Source of the DNA: Argyresthia goedartella
Taxonomy: Eukaryota; Arthropoda; Insecta; Lepidoptera; Argyresthiidae
Reading direction: 5' to 3'
NCBI GenBank assembly: GCA_949825045.1
Contig: OX463807.1
Coordinates: forward strand, 39,142,749-39,206,748
Length of the DNA: 64,000 nucleotides
Part shown: piece by piece, positions 1 through 10,531 of the stretch
Layout of the letters: the number at the start of each line of letters is the position of its first letter
How positions within the stretch are numbered: the first letter of the stretch is position 1
Position numbers and translations under genes: made by a program
The notes under the pieces: model-generated
What the model saw: the letters and a program-made list of their open reading frames with translations, nothing else
Told to the model about the DNA's origin: nothing
The model's database searches: none

Positions 1-63
1 GTTCATTCGTGGTCCGAATATGTTGATCCTGCACTATACAATATAACATTATTAAGACCTAAA

Positions 64-1200
64 ATGTTTTTAGTCTTTCACCGATTCTCAAATGAATCGT
101 ACCGCTTTCAATATGAAATTTTTGAAACAAAAAGTACATTACGCTTAGACAATTTACGTACTTCTGATTCAACTAACAAAGTACTTCGCCACGGTAATTT
201 GTTACCAAATTCCATACGATGCCTAATTTGCGGCCCGTCAAACTGTGGAAAAACGAATCTGATGGTTGGTCTTATATTGCATGAAAATGGACTTCACTTT
301 CAGAATGTTTACGTTTATTCAAAAACTTTACATCAACCAAAATATGAATTTCTTGAAAAGGTCCTGAATATAGTTACGAAAGTATCGTTCTTTAAATTTT
401 AATCTAACCAACAAGTACTCAGCCCAGAAGAAGCGAAATCAAACTCAGTAACCATATTTGATGATGTTGCATGTGAAAATCAAAACAAGATGCGTTTTTG
501 CAATGGGTAGACATAAAAATATTGATAGTTTTTATTTAAACCAAACTTATACTAAAATACCCAAACAACTCGTTAGAGTTACAACGCAAACCTACTTGTA
601 CTTTTTAGGGTTCCGTACCCGAAGGGTTCCAAACGGGACCCTATTACTAAGACTTCGCTGTCCGTCCGTCCGTCCGTCCGTCCATCTGTCACCAGGCTGT
701 ATCTCAAGAACCTAGCTAGCTAGAGAGTTGAAATTTTCACAGATTATGTATTTCTGTTGCCGCTATAACAACAAATACTAAAAAACAGGATAAAAGAAAT
801 ATTTAAGGGGGCACCTTTACAGCAATTTTTTCAATACCACATACAAACTTATGGATGCACCTGGTTACGTACATGTAGTGTGAAAGTAACCGCACCAATA
901 ACTTTGTAAACAATATTTTGCTGTGTAAAATCCAAACTATTGACTCCACACCATCGCTTCCATTGAACGGTGGTACGGAACTCTTCGAGCGCGATTTAGA
1001 CTCGCACTCGACCGGTTTTAAACAAGATGACATTAATTTACGTCATGTATATGATGAACATGTTAACGGACATGACGTGGAATGAATTTCGAGAAATGTG
1101 TTCAACAATATGGAGTGATTCTTACAGCTACTTGGTCATAAACAAAGACTGTGAAAAAAATAAAGGGTGCTATCGTAAACAGTTTGACACGTTCGTTGTT
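64..1200 (+). pseudogene. Maverick/Polinton packaging ATPase (FtsK/HerA type), broken
   Basis: This is the genome-packaging ATPase of a Maverick/adintovirus-type element, which in this family is thought to drive DNA into the capsid. The Walker A motif GPSNCGKT is visible at 232-255, and a Walker B-like stretch IFDDVAC lies near 450-473. The C-terminal third resumes at about 1016-1190, with family-typical MTWNEFREMC and YLVINKDCEKNKG segments. The gene is inactive: the first frame stops at 402, a further in-frame stop and frame changes follow near 480-510, and a 417-bp repeat (602-1018) separates the two parts. It is the first gene of the plus-strand set. Upstream codons in the same frame run off towards the window edge, so the listed start may not be the true one. 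Assignment rests on motif order and on agreement of both halves with the same family. Confidence 0.85.
602..1018 (+). repeat. Lepidoptera-type interspersed element inserted in the ATPase gene
   Basis: The insert starts with TTTTTAGGGTTCCGTACC and ends with GGTACGGAACTCTTCGAGC followed by a GACTCGCAC stretch and CCGGTTTT. The outer 13 bases are inverted copies of each other with little mismatch. Inside is a run of CCGT units (about 660-683). I recognise this sequence type as very common in lepidopteran genomes, where it is found beside many genes, but I cannot give its formal family name. The two halves of the ATPase abut it directly, with TTTT on both sides as a possible target duplication. 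It contains no plausible coding region, so it is probably a non-autonomous element (MITE or SINE-like). Confidence 0.7.
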
Positions 1201-1279
1201 TTTACTCAGTGAGCGTATATAAATGTAGGTTAATTCGATAAGATCACACTAGCTCTTCAAGAGGATAAGCACACAGGAT

Positions 1280-1837
1280 ATGGAGAAAAACTTAAAGGAA
1301 ATAGTAACTGCTGCCGCAGCAGTGAAGAAAATTAAAAAAAAAATGCGTAACGTTGAATCAGAATACGGAAAGGCTTTAGAAAACGTTTTCAAGCCCCTTA
1401 GACCCCTTAATAAAATTACAAATGCTATGAGACAAACAGAGAGTAAAGAAAAGGAAAATCCAATTAAAAATGAAGAGTCGACCTCTGACAATGAAGTTGA
1501 TGAACCCCTTGACTGGAATATAGCCGATGAAACCATACGAAAAAACAGACATTCGGATCAATTTATGACACCCACGCAAAACTTAGATCGTTCAATGGAA
1601 ATAGAAGACGATATTTCTGAAAAAGACTGTAATGATGGAAATGAATCTAATATATCAGAAAAGTCTCTGGAGTCTGATAACAGCAGTCATAACCAAAATT
1701 GTTCGTCATGGTCACTTACATCCGAGTACTTAAATAATACTCCTTTTGGGATAAGAGTCGACCGAGGAAAACTTAAGATGGGGTCAGCCAATGTTACTAT
1801 TACTGAAAAAACCATTACAGTGGGAACACATGGTTAC
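1280..1837 (+). pseudogene. Maverick conserved hypothetical protein, N-terminal part
   Basis: An ATG at 1280 opens a frame beginning MEKNLKEIVTAAAAVKK. A lysine-rich, probably coiled-coil N-terminus (residues 1-55) is followed by a long acidic, serine- and asparagine-rich linker (to about residue 155) and an ITEKTITVG segment. Many insect Mavericks have a protein of this build right after the ATPase; its function is not established, and I do not assign one. The frame continues past 1837, but from there it is retrotransposon sequence, so the final residues of the open frame do not belong to the protein. The C-terminal half resumes at 4832 on the other side of element A. The gap after the ATPase remnant is about 80 bp, as expected for a compact viral gene set. 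Confidence 0.72.
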
Positions 1838-1838
1838 A

Positions 1839-4517
1839 TGGTCGCTGGAGGCAAGAGCTCGCCCCGAGTGGTCGCAGGCTGGCATAGAATGTCTCTGGGT
1901 CACTATTCCGGCCAACGGGCTGCGAATGCACTCCGGTAATGTTGATCCCTCAGCGACAAAATATGACCTACACCTGTGTACTATATATGCTCCACCCGAC
2001 ACGCGTTCTTCTAAGACATTAGCAAATGATTTACGTCACATCGACTCGCTTTTAATTAGGCCTCTCTCAGAATCTCCCAACGCACACTTCATAATAACAG
2101 GTGACTTTAATATGCCTAATATTTCGTGGTGTCCCGACGGCCACACCACGCAACTTCACCAAGGATCAGTGGATATTCAGGCTGCAAGTGCCAGTATATT
2201 GGAAACCTTTTTTGCATGGAATCTGCAACAATTAAACTTTTTCAAAAATTCTAGTGACAACATTTTAGATCTCATTGTATCAAATTTTGCAGCGGATGTC
2301 AGAATATCACTACATCTACTAAGCAAAATTGACAAATTCCACCCACCACTCGAAATCACTACAAAGGATATATTTGCAGCACCATTGGAAGAATCAAAAC
2401 AAACTAAATATAGGTTTCGTAAGGGTAATTATGAGGAATTAAATAAGATACTCTCGGGGACTGACTGGGATAAACACATTTGCGCACCAGACTTGGACAA
2501 TGCAATATTAACTTTTTACGACATTCTTAATGACAATATAACTAAATGTATACCTCTGGACACCCGTCGTAAAAAGTGTAGCTATCCAGTTTGGTATAGC
2601 ACACCACTGATCAAAATTATACAAGAGAAAAGTAGAGCTCATTCTAAATGGAAACGGTATGGAAATCCCCGCGACTACGACGATTTTTCATTGCTCCGGA
2701 GTCGCCATAAATTCATTCTTGATCAATGTTACAATAAGTATATCACATCAATGCAAGAAAATATTAAGTCCGATCCTAAACAACTCTGGTCCTATGTCAG
2801 AGCACGTCGTGGTTGTTCAGCCTACCCGAAGAAATTTGAATACAAGGATAGCAGTTTTGAAAAGGGCGAAGATATCACTGCTGGGTTTAACCAATTTTTT
2901 GCATCAGTATTTGTCGAACCCGCACCTGAATACGATCATTTAGAGTTAAACCCACCTTGCTGTGACGATGGTAGTGTTGTCAGTACATTGGATCTCTCAG
3001 CAGATTCTGTTGAAAAATACTTGGCATCCTTGGATCCTAATGGTGGAGCTGGGAGTGACGGGATTCCCCCATATTTTATTTTTAAATGCGCCAAGAGCCT
3101 GTCCACACCGCTTAATATTTTATTTAACATGTCCCTTACTAACGGTACATTCCCGACAAAATGGAAAGAAGCCCTTGTGGTACCCATTCATAAAAAGGGT
3201 TCTAAATTACAAATTCCGAACTATCGCCCAATCTCAATTTTGAACATATTCGGAAAGATTTTTGAGAAAATTATTTATGATAATATATACGGTACATTAA
3301 TAAGGGGAATTCCACCGCAACAACATGGCTTCCTGAAAGGCCGTTCCACCGTGTCGAATCTTGCAGAGTTTGTTAATCACGTTCTCCGCTCAATGGACAA
3401 AGGGGTGCAGGTTGACGTGGTTTACACGGATTTTGAAAAGGCGTTCGATCGTGTGGACCACGTCATACTGCTCCGTAAGCTCCATAGATTGGGTCTGCGT
3501 GGAGACATTTATAGGTGGGTGACATCCTATGTAACCAATAGATGCCAAGCGGTAGTACTGGGTGGCTTCAGATCTGACTATGTCAACGTCCCCTCTGGGG
3601 TACCCCAGGGATCACATTTGGGTCCTCTATTCTACAACGCATACCTTTACGACATATAAACAGTATTCCATAATTGTAAATTCATAATGTATGCAGACGA
3701 CAAAAAGATCTTTACTGGAATACGTAATGCGATTGATTGTATTGGAATGCAGGAAGATTTGAACCGGCTTTCCGAGTACTATGTAACCAATCGAATTAAG
3801 GTAAATATTTCCAAGTGCCTTCAGATCTCTTTTACTCGTAGTCCAAAACCAATTGTACATTCGTATGCTTTTAAGGATCAGATTATCGCACGCGTGAATA
3901 CTGTTCGTGACTTGGGCGTCACTCTTGACGCAAAATTATCATTTGACCAACACATTGACGACATCACTAACCGCGCTTTCAGAAACTTGGGATTTATCTA
4001 TCGAACATGTGCTGCGTTTAGTGACATTACATGCTTTAAGGTACTTTACTTCGCCTACGTGCGCAGTATTTTGGAATACGCCAGCGTTGTCTGGTGTCCT
4101 CAATATATTACGCACAAGGAACGAATAGAGCGCATTCAAAAGTCTTTTGTAAGATTTTTAGATTATCGTGCCAAACGTAGAGGACAAGACTACTATTCAT
4201 CGTGCACTCATCACCATATAATGAATCTTGAAGACCGTCGAATAGCACTTGATATGTCTGTCCTACATGATATCCTGAGCGGCCGTATCGATAGTCCCAA
4301 TCTTGTTGAACTGGTCGGCTACCGCACTCCTACCACACGCACGCGCCATTCAGCAAATCTTCTATTTCATACACCTCGTGTACATACCAACTATGCCCAG
4401 AACTCCCCTATTATCCGCATAATGAATTTATATAATAAACGATTTAGCTGTGTTGACCCATTTGATTGCACTAGAAATGCATTCAAAAACCGCATAATGA
4501 AGGTACTTAATAATTAA
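1839..4517 (+). pseudogene. Endonuclease-reverse transcriptase ORF2 of element A
   Basis: This polyprotein would nick the target and copy element RNA by target-primed reverse transcription. Visible from the N-terminus are the middle and end of an apurinic-type endonuclease (IYAPP, ITGDFNMPNISW, and an ILDLIVSN segment near 2260) and then a reverse transcriptase: FPTKWKEALVVPIHKKG at about 3152, YRPISIL, FLKGRST, DFEKAFDRVDH at about 3430 and SGVPQGSHLGP near 3593. The first frame stops at 3659. The catalytic MYADD motif follows in another frame at 3687, and the C-terminal thumb-like region runs to 4517. One frameshift between RT blocks therefore inactivates it. The endonuclease N-terminus, with its first catalytic residues, is missing through truncation. 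Confidence 0.85.
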
Positions 4518-4565
4518 GCATATAATTCCTTTACTACTGCTCCCCAACTTAAATTAATTTTCCTT

Positions 4566-4652
4566 TCAAGCACAAACACACCCTCACACACACATATACA
4601 CCCTCACACACACATATACACCCTCACATACACCCTCACAACCACTCACCAT
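4566..4652 (+). repeat. CA-rich minisatellite in the 3' UTR of element A
   Basis: About four imperfect copies of a unit of roughly 20 bases with the core CACCCTCACACACACATATA lie between the stop codon and the tail of element A. It is part of the retrotransposon 3' UTR and not an independent satellite. Element F, a different family, has a comparable CA-rich stretch on its own coding strand. Confidence 0.85.
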
Positions 4653-4831
4653 AAACACACAAATTTTAAGCATAACGTCGTCAGCTCCTATTTTAATTAT
4701 GTTAACTGCTCTTCTGTGGACATCTGTCATTGGCCTTGTTTACTGTATTTTGTTTTTTGTATAAATGTATGTGTATTGTGCTGTTGATGTCCCAAATAAA
4801 GAAAATAAAATAAAATAAAATAAATAAAAAA

Positions 4832-5242
4832 TACAATAAGACCTGCGGATTGATGAAGTTGCTAACTAACCAATCACCAGACTTAGTAGGTATAACCAAG
4901 GAAGACCTGATGAATTATAAGTTAATGTTGCTGGAGACAAATGCGCACAGACGAGATTATGATCCAAGTAAACCAATAAAGAGCAACAAAGGAATAAAAT
5001 ACTTAAATATTATTAAACCTCTCTTTAATGTTAAACATGGTAGCAATAACATCCAAGGTTCTGGTTTACCAATACTGAAAAAATGGAAGAAAAATGTTGA
5101 CTATGTCTACTGGGATGATCCAAACGAGCTAGTGGAAAGGTTAAAACTACTTATTGCATCTCGTGACGCTGGACACACTGGACTTGATAATGAGATAATT
5201 TCCATCATAGAAGAACTTAAGGAAAGTGGTCTGCTTAGTTAG
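4832..5242 (+). pseudogene. Maverick conserved hypothetical protein, C-terminal part
   Basis: This is the second half of the protein started at 1280. It contains the segments family members share: YKLMLLETNAHRRDYDP, KGIKYLNIIKPLF, a glycine-rich turn, and the C-terminal block VDYVYWDDPNELVERL followed by NEIISIIEELKESGLL. It is open from 4832 to the TAG at 5240, with no internal break, so only the element A insertion splits the gene. The C-terminal block is the best conserved part of this protein in insect Mavericks. The role is unknown; position next to ATPase and integrase and absence of enzymatic motifs would fit a structural or core protein, but that is inference. Confidence 0.78.
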
Positions 5243-5261
5243 AATAAATAATCCTGCGTAA

Positions 5262-5374
5262 ATTATTGATGTGTACTTCATTGTCAACCTCTCTACTAAT
5301 AACTCGAGTATCCTAGCTCGGTATTATGAATATTTATCCGAATTGTTTGATTTTACTGATAATGCGTTGACTAA
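5262..5374 (+). pseudogene. Maverick DAVNK-motif protein, N-terminal fragment
   Basis: A reading frame with no ATG at its expected start (an ATT stands there) runs from 5262 into the left target duplication of the LOA element (GCGTTGACTAA, 5364-5374). It matches in frame with the sequence right of the LOA element at 18753. It is rich in Asn, Ser and aromatic residues. The loss of the ATG and the insertion leave the gene inactive. Confidence 0.5.
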
Positions 5375-6008
5375 GAGGGTGTTCTGAGCGACTACCTCCT
5401 AGTGTGGGGGAGCTGAAGTGATGCAGAAGGATACGTCCGACTGCATAACTTCTGCTTCCTCCTGGTGCACCCTGGTAACAGCGGCTAGTGACTGGTCCCC
5501 GGACCTCTTACTAGCTGATGGCTAAAAGTCCCTCCGGTTCTGTCGGTTAAGGTGGGTGTACCCGGCAGACTATCTACACTCACCTGCGTCTTGTGGTCTG
5601 CGCAGTTGATCACCGTAGGCCAGGATGAAGGGGACCTGGGGGGTTGAGCCTGTCGATATAGCTTCGTAGGGCAACACGCCCTCTTTGGCCTGGATTTCAG
5701 GCAAAACGGTAGCCTCGCCCGTAGCCGCGGGTTGGGGTAACGGCCAAGTGTCCCATCAAAGGGCCACGGCTAGGGGTGTAGGGTCCGCTAAGGCGTCAGC
5801 CAAAGCGGTGGGATGGGCCATGCTGACGGGGTAAGCTTCGGTGACTACGGCGGTGGGACCATGTCGCTGACACCTTGGTTCCCATCGTCCACAGAAGCGA
5901 GCTCCCGATTTCGCGCCAAGTACCAGCCCTATGCTCCTATATCTACTGGGTACTCCTAGCGACTGAAAGCTGTTCCAAGCGAGTAGGCGCTCCCAAATGT
6001 GCGGGCGG

Positions 6009-7503
6009 GATGTTGCGTCCCAAGGTGCAAACCGGTAGTGCTTCCACTGTGGAGGTTAGCTGCACAAAGCCCGAAAGCGAGTCGAGAGGCAGGCCCACGG
6101 GGCAACCCGGTGCGCGGAGCCATTTGACTAACATCGCCGAGCATTTTGCCAGCGCCTGGACGACGGTTGGTCGAAAGGGTAAACCACCCAAGCAATCCTT
6201 GCAAGGGAAGGGCCCATCGACTAAACGTCCAGATACGGTGCAAACCGGACCAGGGCGTAGGGCGAATCGCCAGTGGAAGAAGAAACAGCGTTTGGCTGCC
6301 ACATCGGCCGCTGCCGGCGTAGATGGGGTACCATCTGCCACGGTGGCGACCGTTAGCGGTCCCGCTGTTAATACAGCCGGAGCTGCGAGTAAGGTGACCG
6401 GCTCCCGTGGTGTCAAAGGGTCAACCCTAGACTCAAACGGAGCTAAACCTACCGTAGCGTTCTCTGGTGGTCCGACTTCTAACAAGAAGTTGAAATCTGC
6501 CAAGAGATCCGGCAAAAACGAGCGCGCGGCTGCTAACAGGGCTCGACTCGAGGATAGTAATTCTCCTCGAGTGGAACCTAAAAAGCAGTGCACGGAAGCG
6601 CGCAGAGCTGGGGTCACCTATGCTCAGAAGGTGAAGTCTGACCAGTACATCGCCGTTACTGACGTCGCTACTGGTCATATTTCACAGGATCTGTCAACGC
6701 TCAACCTCAACGAGATTGATGACAAAATCTTGAGGGAAGCGTTGGCGGATCCGAGCAAGGAAAACCCCAAATTCGGTGGCAAGCCTCGTTACGAGGACGG
6801 CCACCTTAAACTGTTGGTGGAGGACAAGTACTCCCTGAACTGGCTGCGGGAGTGTGTCTCCGGCGTGTCTACACCATACAACGTACAGTTGGTGGTGAAA
6901 CGCCAATCGGAGATGGTCCGCAGGGTTCGATGTGGGGTGCTCATACCCAACGAACGGGGCAAGTGGAAGTCTGCGCCCGACGTCGGCGTAGTCCTCCACT
7001 TTATGAACAAGTGGGCACAGGTTGACCGATGGCTCCTACAGAAAGTGGATGAGCAGCAGGGCAACCTGTATCTCATTATAGACGTCCCTGAAGATGTGGT
7101 GCCGACCCTGCTGGGAAAGGGCAGACAGCTCCTTTTTGGTAGTGTTTCGGTCTACCTTAAATTTCAGGGACTCAGTAGGAAATTTATTAAGGAACCACCG
7201 GTGGTAACGCAGACCAGCTCTAAGCTGATCATCACTGGGGTCTCATCATCATCATCTATGCCCCAGAGTTCCACTCCAGAGCGGCAGCAAACAGTTCCCG
7301 ATGTAGTCGGGGAAAGTTCTGCTGCTCAACCGCAGGACGGGCACGCGCACTGGGAGGCCATGCTGCTTGGTGAAGGCGATGAGCTAGAACCAGCCGTGGT
7401 GCCCTCTGAGGGCGAGGAGCTGTCCATGCGGCTGGAGGAGGAACTCGTCTTGGAGGTGGAGGAGGGGTTGACCAAAAATGGCGTCCCTCTCCCGCGATTG
7501 TAA
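6009..7503 (+). CDS. LOA element ORF1 (gag-like RNA-binding protein)
   Basis: ORF1 proteins of this clade bind element RNA and form the ribonucleoprotein particle. The frame is open from before 5875; I take the ATG near 6009 because no in-frame ATG precedes it. The first 230 residues are low-complexity, basic and Ala/Pro/Ser-rich. A folded domain follows (about 6690-7190) with DKILREALADPS, LNWLRECVSG and a VGVVLHFMNKWAQVDRWLL stretch, which resembles the DUF4780-type domain found in insect retrotransposon ORF1s. An acidic tail rich in Glu ends the protein. I see no CCHC zinc knuckle, which many LOA-type ORF1s have. It overlaps the start of ORF2 by 26 bases in another frame. No internal stop is present. 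Confidence 0.7.
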
Positions 7504-8448
7504 AGTCCTCCAAGCCAACCTCCAACACAGCCAAACTGCAACGGCCCAGTTAAGACGCTGGTTGGGGTCAAACAGCACTGCCGTGGCTCTGATCGAGGAG
7601 CCGTGGATCAACCGCGGTAGCATTCGAGGGCTCGCCAATTTGAGAGGTAAGCTTTTCGTTACAACTGATCACGATAACCCTAGAACGTGCATCATAACTA
7701 CTAACAACATCCCAGCACAGCCATTAACAGAGTTCTGTTCCAGGGACCTGTGTGCCATAAGGCTGCAACTGCCCGACAGAGCTAGGTGCCGCGAACTCGT
7801 GGTGGCCTCCGCCTACATGCCTGCGGAGGACAACCCGCCTCCACACGACCTGTGCCGGCTGGTGGACCACTGCGAGAAGTCGGGCCTCCAGCTCATCGTT
7901 GGGGCCGACTCAAACGCGCATCATCCACTGTGGGGCATGCCGGATATGAACAGCAAAGGTAAGACACTTGTTGAATACCTATTTACTACAAACCTTAACG
8001 TGCTTAACATAGGTTCTGAACAAACTTTTGTTACCAAGCGGAGTAGAACCATCGCTGATATTACCCTGGTAACGGCGGACATATCCGACGACGTTGGGGG
8101 CTGGCATGTGTCCAACGAGGTGTCATGCTCTGATCATCGATGGATATGCTTCGAGATCAACGCAGCGTTCTCCCCAACTGTCCCTAAGAGAAACCCACGC
8201 AAGACTGACAGAACCAGGTACAGAGCTATACTAGGTGAAAGACTTGCTTGGGCTGAGACTCTACCAGATCCGGAGGGACCCGAACAAATCGAACAACAGG
8301 TAACAGATTTTACTAATACATCAATAGACTGCTACCATTCAACTTGCCCGCTTAGCACGCCAGCGCCTACCCACATCAAGGGGCAGCCTTGGTGGGGTCC
8401 TGATCTAGAAAGGATGCGTGCTAAGATCAGAAGACTGCTAAACAGGGC
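7478..8448 (+). CDS. LOA element ORF2, endonuclease part (5' of the BEL insertion)
   Basis: This is the apurinic-like endonuclease that opens target DNA. It begins MASLSRDCKVLQANLQHSQ; visible catalytic blocks are LQANLQHS (metal-binding Asn), ALIEEPWI (catalytic Glu), VVASAYMP, IVGADSNAHHPLWG (Asp and Asn) and the C-terminal CSDHRWICFEI (Asp-His pair). All expected endonuclease residues are therefore present. The frame is intact up to the target duplication of the BEL/Pao element (AGGGC, 8444-8448), where it passes into LTR sequence. The rest of ORF2 continues at 15957. The start overlaps ORF1, so translation probably needs reinitiation or frameshifting, as in related elements. Confidence 0.85.
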
Positions 8449-8996
8449 TGTTCAGGCTTCTCAGGACCTAATGACCTCATAGGGGCCCATCAGCTACGAG
8501 GTAGCGTGACGATCAGGTGCCAAGAAGTGATGAACGTCGGCGATTCACCGAGCTGAAGTTATGTGGGGTAGATCTAACCTGGTCTGTGCTTCGGACCCGT
8601 CAACCTCCTGTCTCTCTGCAAGGCCCGGGCGCGCCCTAGGCTCTTCTTGGTAGACAGGTTCTTCAGCCAACCAGGTATGACTGGCGGGCCAGCGACAATG
8701 TGCACAGTGGTCCAACACAGGCTATGTTCTACGTGGTAAATACAAATCGGGCACGAAAATCTGAACTTTATCTGGTTCGAGAGACAACGGCACACTCAGC
8801 TATATTAACAATCCTGAGGGAATCCCGAATACATTCCAGATGGCCTGCGATTAATTTTCAACCCCTAACCAAAACGCGTTTACATTGCGAGGGCTTTTGT
8901 CCGTCAGTTGTCAAAAACTGCCTGATTGACAGCCAACGTCAAACTAAAAATGGCCGTTCAGAAACCATCGATCGAATATCGATTTGGAATCGAACA
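8449..8996 (-). repeat. BEL/Pao 3' LTR
   Basis: 548 bp, ends TG...CA. It is the downstream LTR relative to the minus-strand transcript. It matches 15405-15951 along its full length with scattered substitutions and single-base indels (for example near 8531, and near 8850 against 15808). A G-rich stretch on the minus strand just inside it (about 8997-9030) is the probable polypurine tract. Confidence 0.93.
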
Positions 8997-9028
8997 ATCA
9001 CCCGCCCGGACAGGCACCCACCTGTCCC

Positions 9029-10474
9029 CTAATCTACGGGCAGCCGAGACAACGTTGCTACTGCTCGTTTTAGAACCGAGCCTCCTACTAGAACCTCTGC
9101 AGACCGGGGGGTCCCGTCCTTGCCAGGGAACAAGTTAACAATGCGCCCCCTGCGCCAACGTAGTGGCGGTAGGTTAGCATCCTTAACCAGAACGAGGTCA
9201 CCAACACTAGGGGGGCTGGTTTTGTCAGTCCACTTAAGGCGCTGTTGTAAGATATGCAGATACTCGAGCGACCAACGCTTCCAGAAATTCTGAGTAAACT
9301 GCTGCAACATCTGATACCTTGACAACCGATACAATTTCACTCCCTCGAAGGGGTGCTCAGGCAACGCGTTAAGTGGCTGTCCTATCAAGAAATGGCCTGG
9401 GGACAGAGCCTCCAGGTCATTTGGATCCGAGCTGAGCGGACACAACGGTCGCGAATTGAGAACGGCCTCGATCTTACAAAACAATGTCGCGAGCTCCTCA
9501 AAAGTCAGCGCAGTCTGAACTACTATACGCCCTAAGTGCGTCTTAGCTGACTTAACTACGGCCTCAAAAATCCCACCCCAGTGGGGGCAAATCGGTGGGC
9601 TGAAGGTCCACTATATACCCCGACGGGAGAGGGCCGTTCCAATATCCACTTTATTTACATTCAAAAAGTTGACTATCTCTCGTAAGTATCGTTCCGCACC
9701 TATGTAGTTAGTGCCGTTATCAGAGCGGATCAAAGTTGGAAGTCCCCTTCGAGAAACAAACCTATCCAAACAAACAATGAAAGCCTCTGTCGAGAGATCA
9801 GCAACGAGCTCGAGATGTACCGCCTTGGTGGATAAACAAACAAACACACATAGGTACGCCTTGTATTGCTTAGCGGTACGCAATCGTGAACTCTTCACCA
9901 TAAACGGTCCTGCAAAATCCCTACCAACACCTAAAGACGGTCTGACCTCATTCACACGATCAGGGGGCAGGTCCCTCATGAGAGGTTGCATCGTGGCAGC
10001 CTTAAGTCGATAACAAGGCATGCACCGAAACACGATGTTCCGTATGACACGGCGGGCAGATAAGATCCAAAACTCCCGCTGGAGCGTGGCCAACAACGCG
10101 TTACAGCCGGCATGCGCGTTTTTAATATGACGATCAGTCACCAGCAATTCAACTAACTGTCCCCCCTTGGGGAGCAGAAGTGGGTGACGAGCCGAATACG
10201 ACAGATTCGCATTGCGCAATCTTCCTCCTACCCGAAGTAACCCGGTCGAATCAACAAAGGGGTTGAGACGCGCGACGGCTCCCTTCAATTTCGAACGTCC
10301 ACTTCGTATAATCTCCAATTCTGCCCCAAACTTCGAGGACTGTACCAACCAGACCAAATTCAACAGCGACTCGTTTCGCTCTGCCGGAGTCAGAATAGGG
10401 TTCAACGTTCGCTGATCGCGAGGAGTACGACAATTTCGAGCGAATCTCCTAATCCAAGTGGACACGTTTATCAA
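9029..10474 (-). pseudogene. BEL/Pao integrase region
   Basis: The C-terminal part of pol, which would insert the element cDNA. The minus frame 10474-9611 holds a zinc-binding region (the HIKNAHAG histidines and the FRCMPC cysteines) and the catalytic core: the first Asp in LGVGRDFAGPF, a VHLELV strand, and the second Asp in LIRSDNGTNY with a Glu-containing helix after it. The frame 9484-9029 carries the C-terminal block, including AVLNSRPLCP and SPGHFLIGQPLNALPE, which is very typical of BEL/Pao integrases. The two frames are separated by stops between 9485 and 9611, so the protein is broken there and also at the junction with the RNase H region near 10500. Confidence 0.9.
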
Positions 10475-10531
10475 CTTGTCAAGTGAGCTATACCGGTCCA
10501 GCAGAAACCCGGCGTCAGGGTCCTCAGCCTT

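Larger units (their letters stand above)
1838..4831 (+). mobile_element. Non-LTR retrotransposon A (Jockey/CR1-like superfamily), 5'-truncated
   Basis: The element interrupts the Maverick protein between residues encoded at 1837 and 4832, with TAC on both sides as a minimal possible target duplication. It starts inside the endonuclease domain, so it is 5'-truncated. It carries a reverse transcriptase and ends in a CA-rich 3' untranslated region and a tail of AAATA-type units (4795-4831). Orientation is the same as the host gene. The exact clade is uncertain; the reverse transcriptase resembles arthropod Jockey/CR1-type elements. Confidence 0.8.

Noticed and set aside
458..715. Open frame over the end of the first ATPase part
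   Set aside because: It joins a shifted ATPase piece with inserted repeat sequence and is not an independent gene.
5943..6617. Long minus-strand open frame of 224 codons opposite the LOA ORF1
   Set aside because: It is the mirror of a GC-rich, low-complexity coding strand; the plus strand has the domain and overlaps properly with ORF2.
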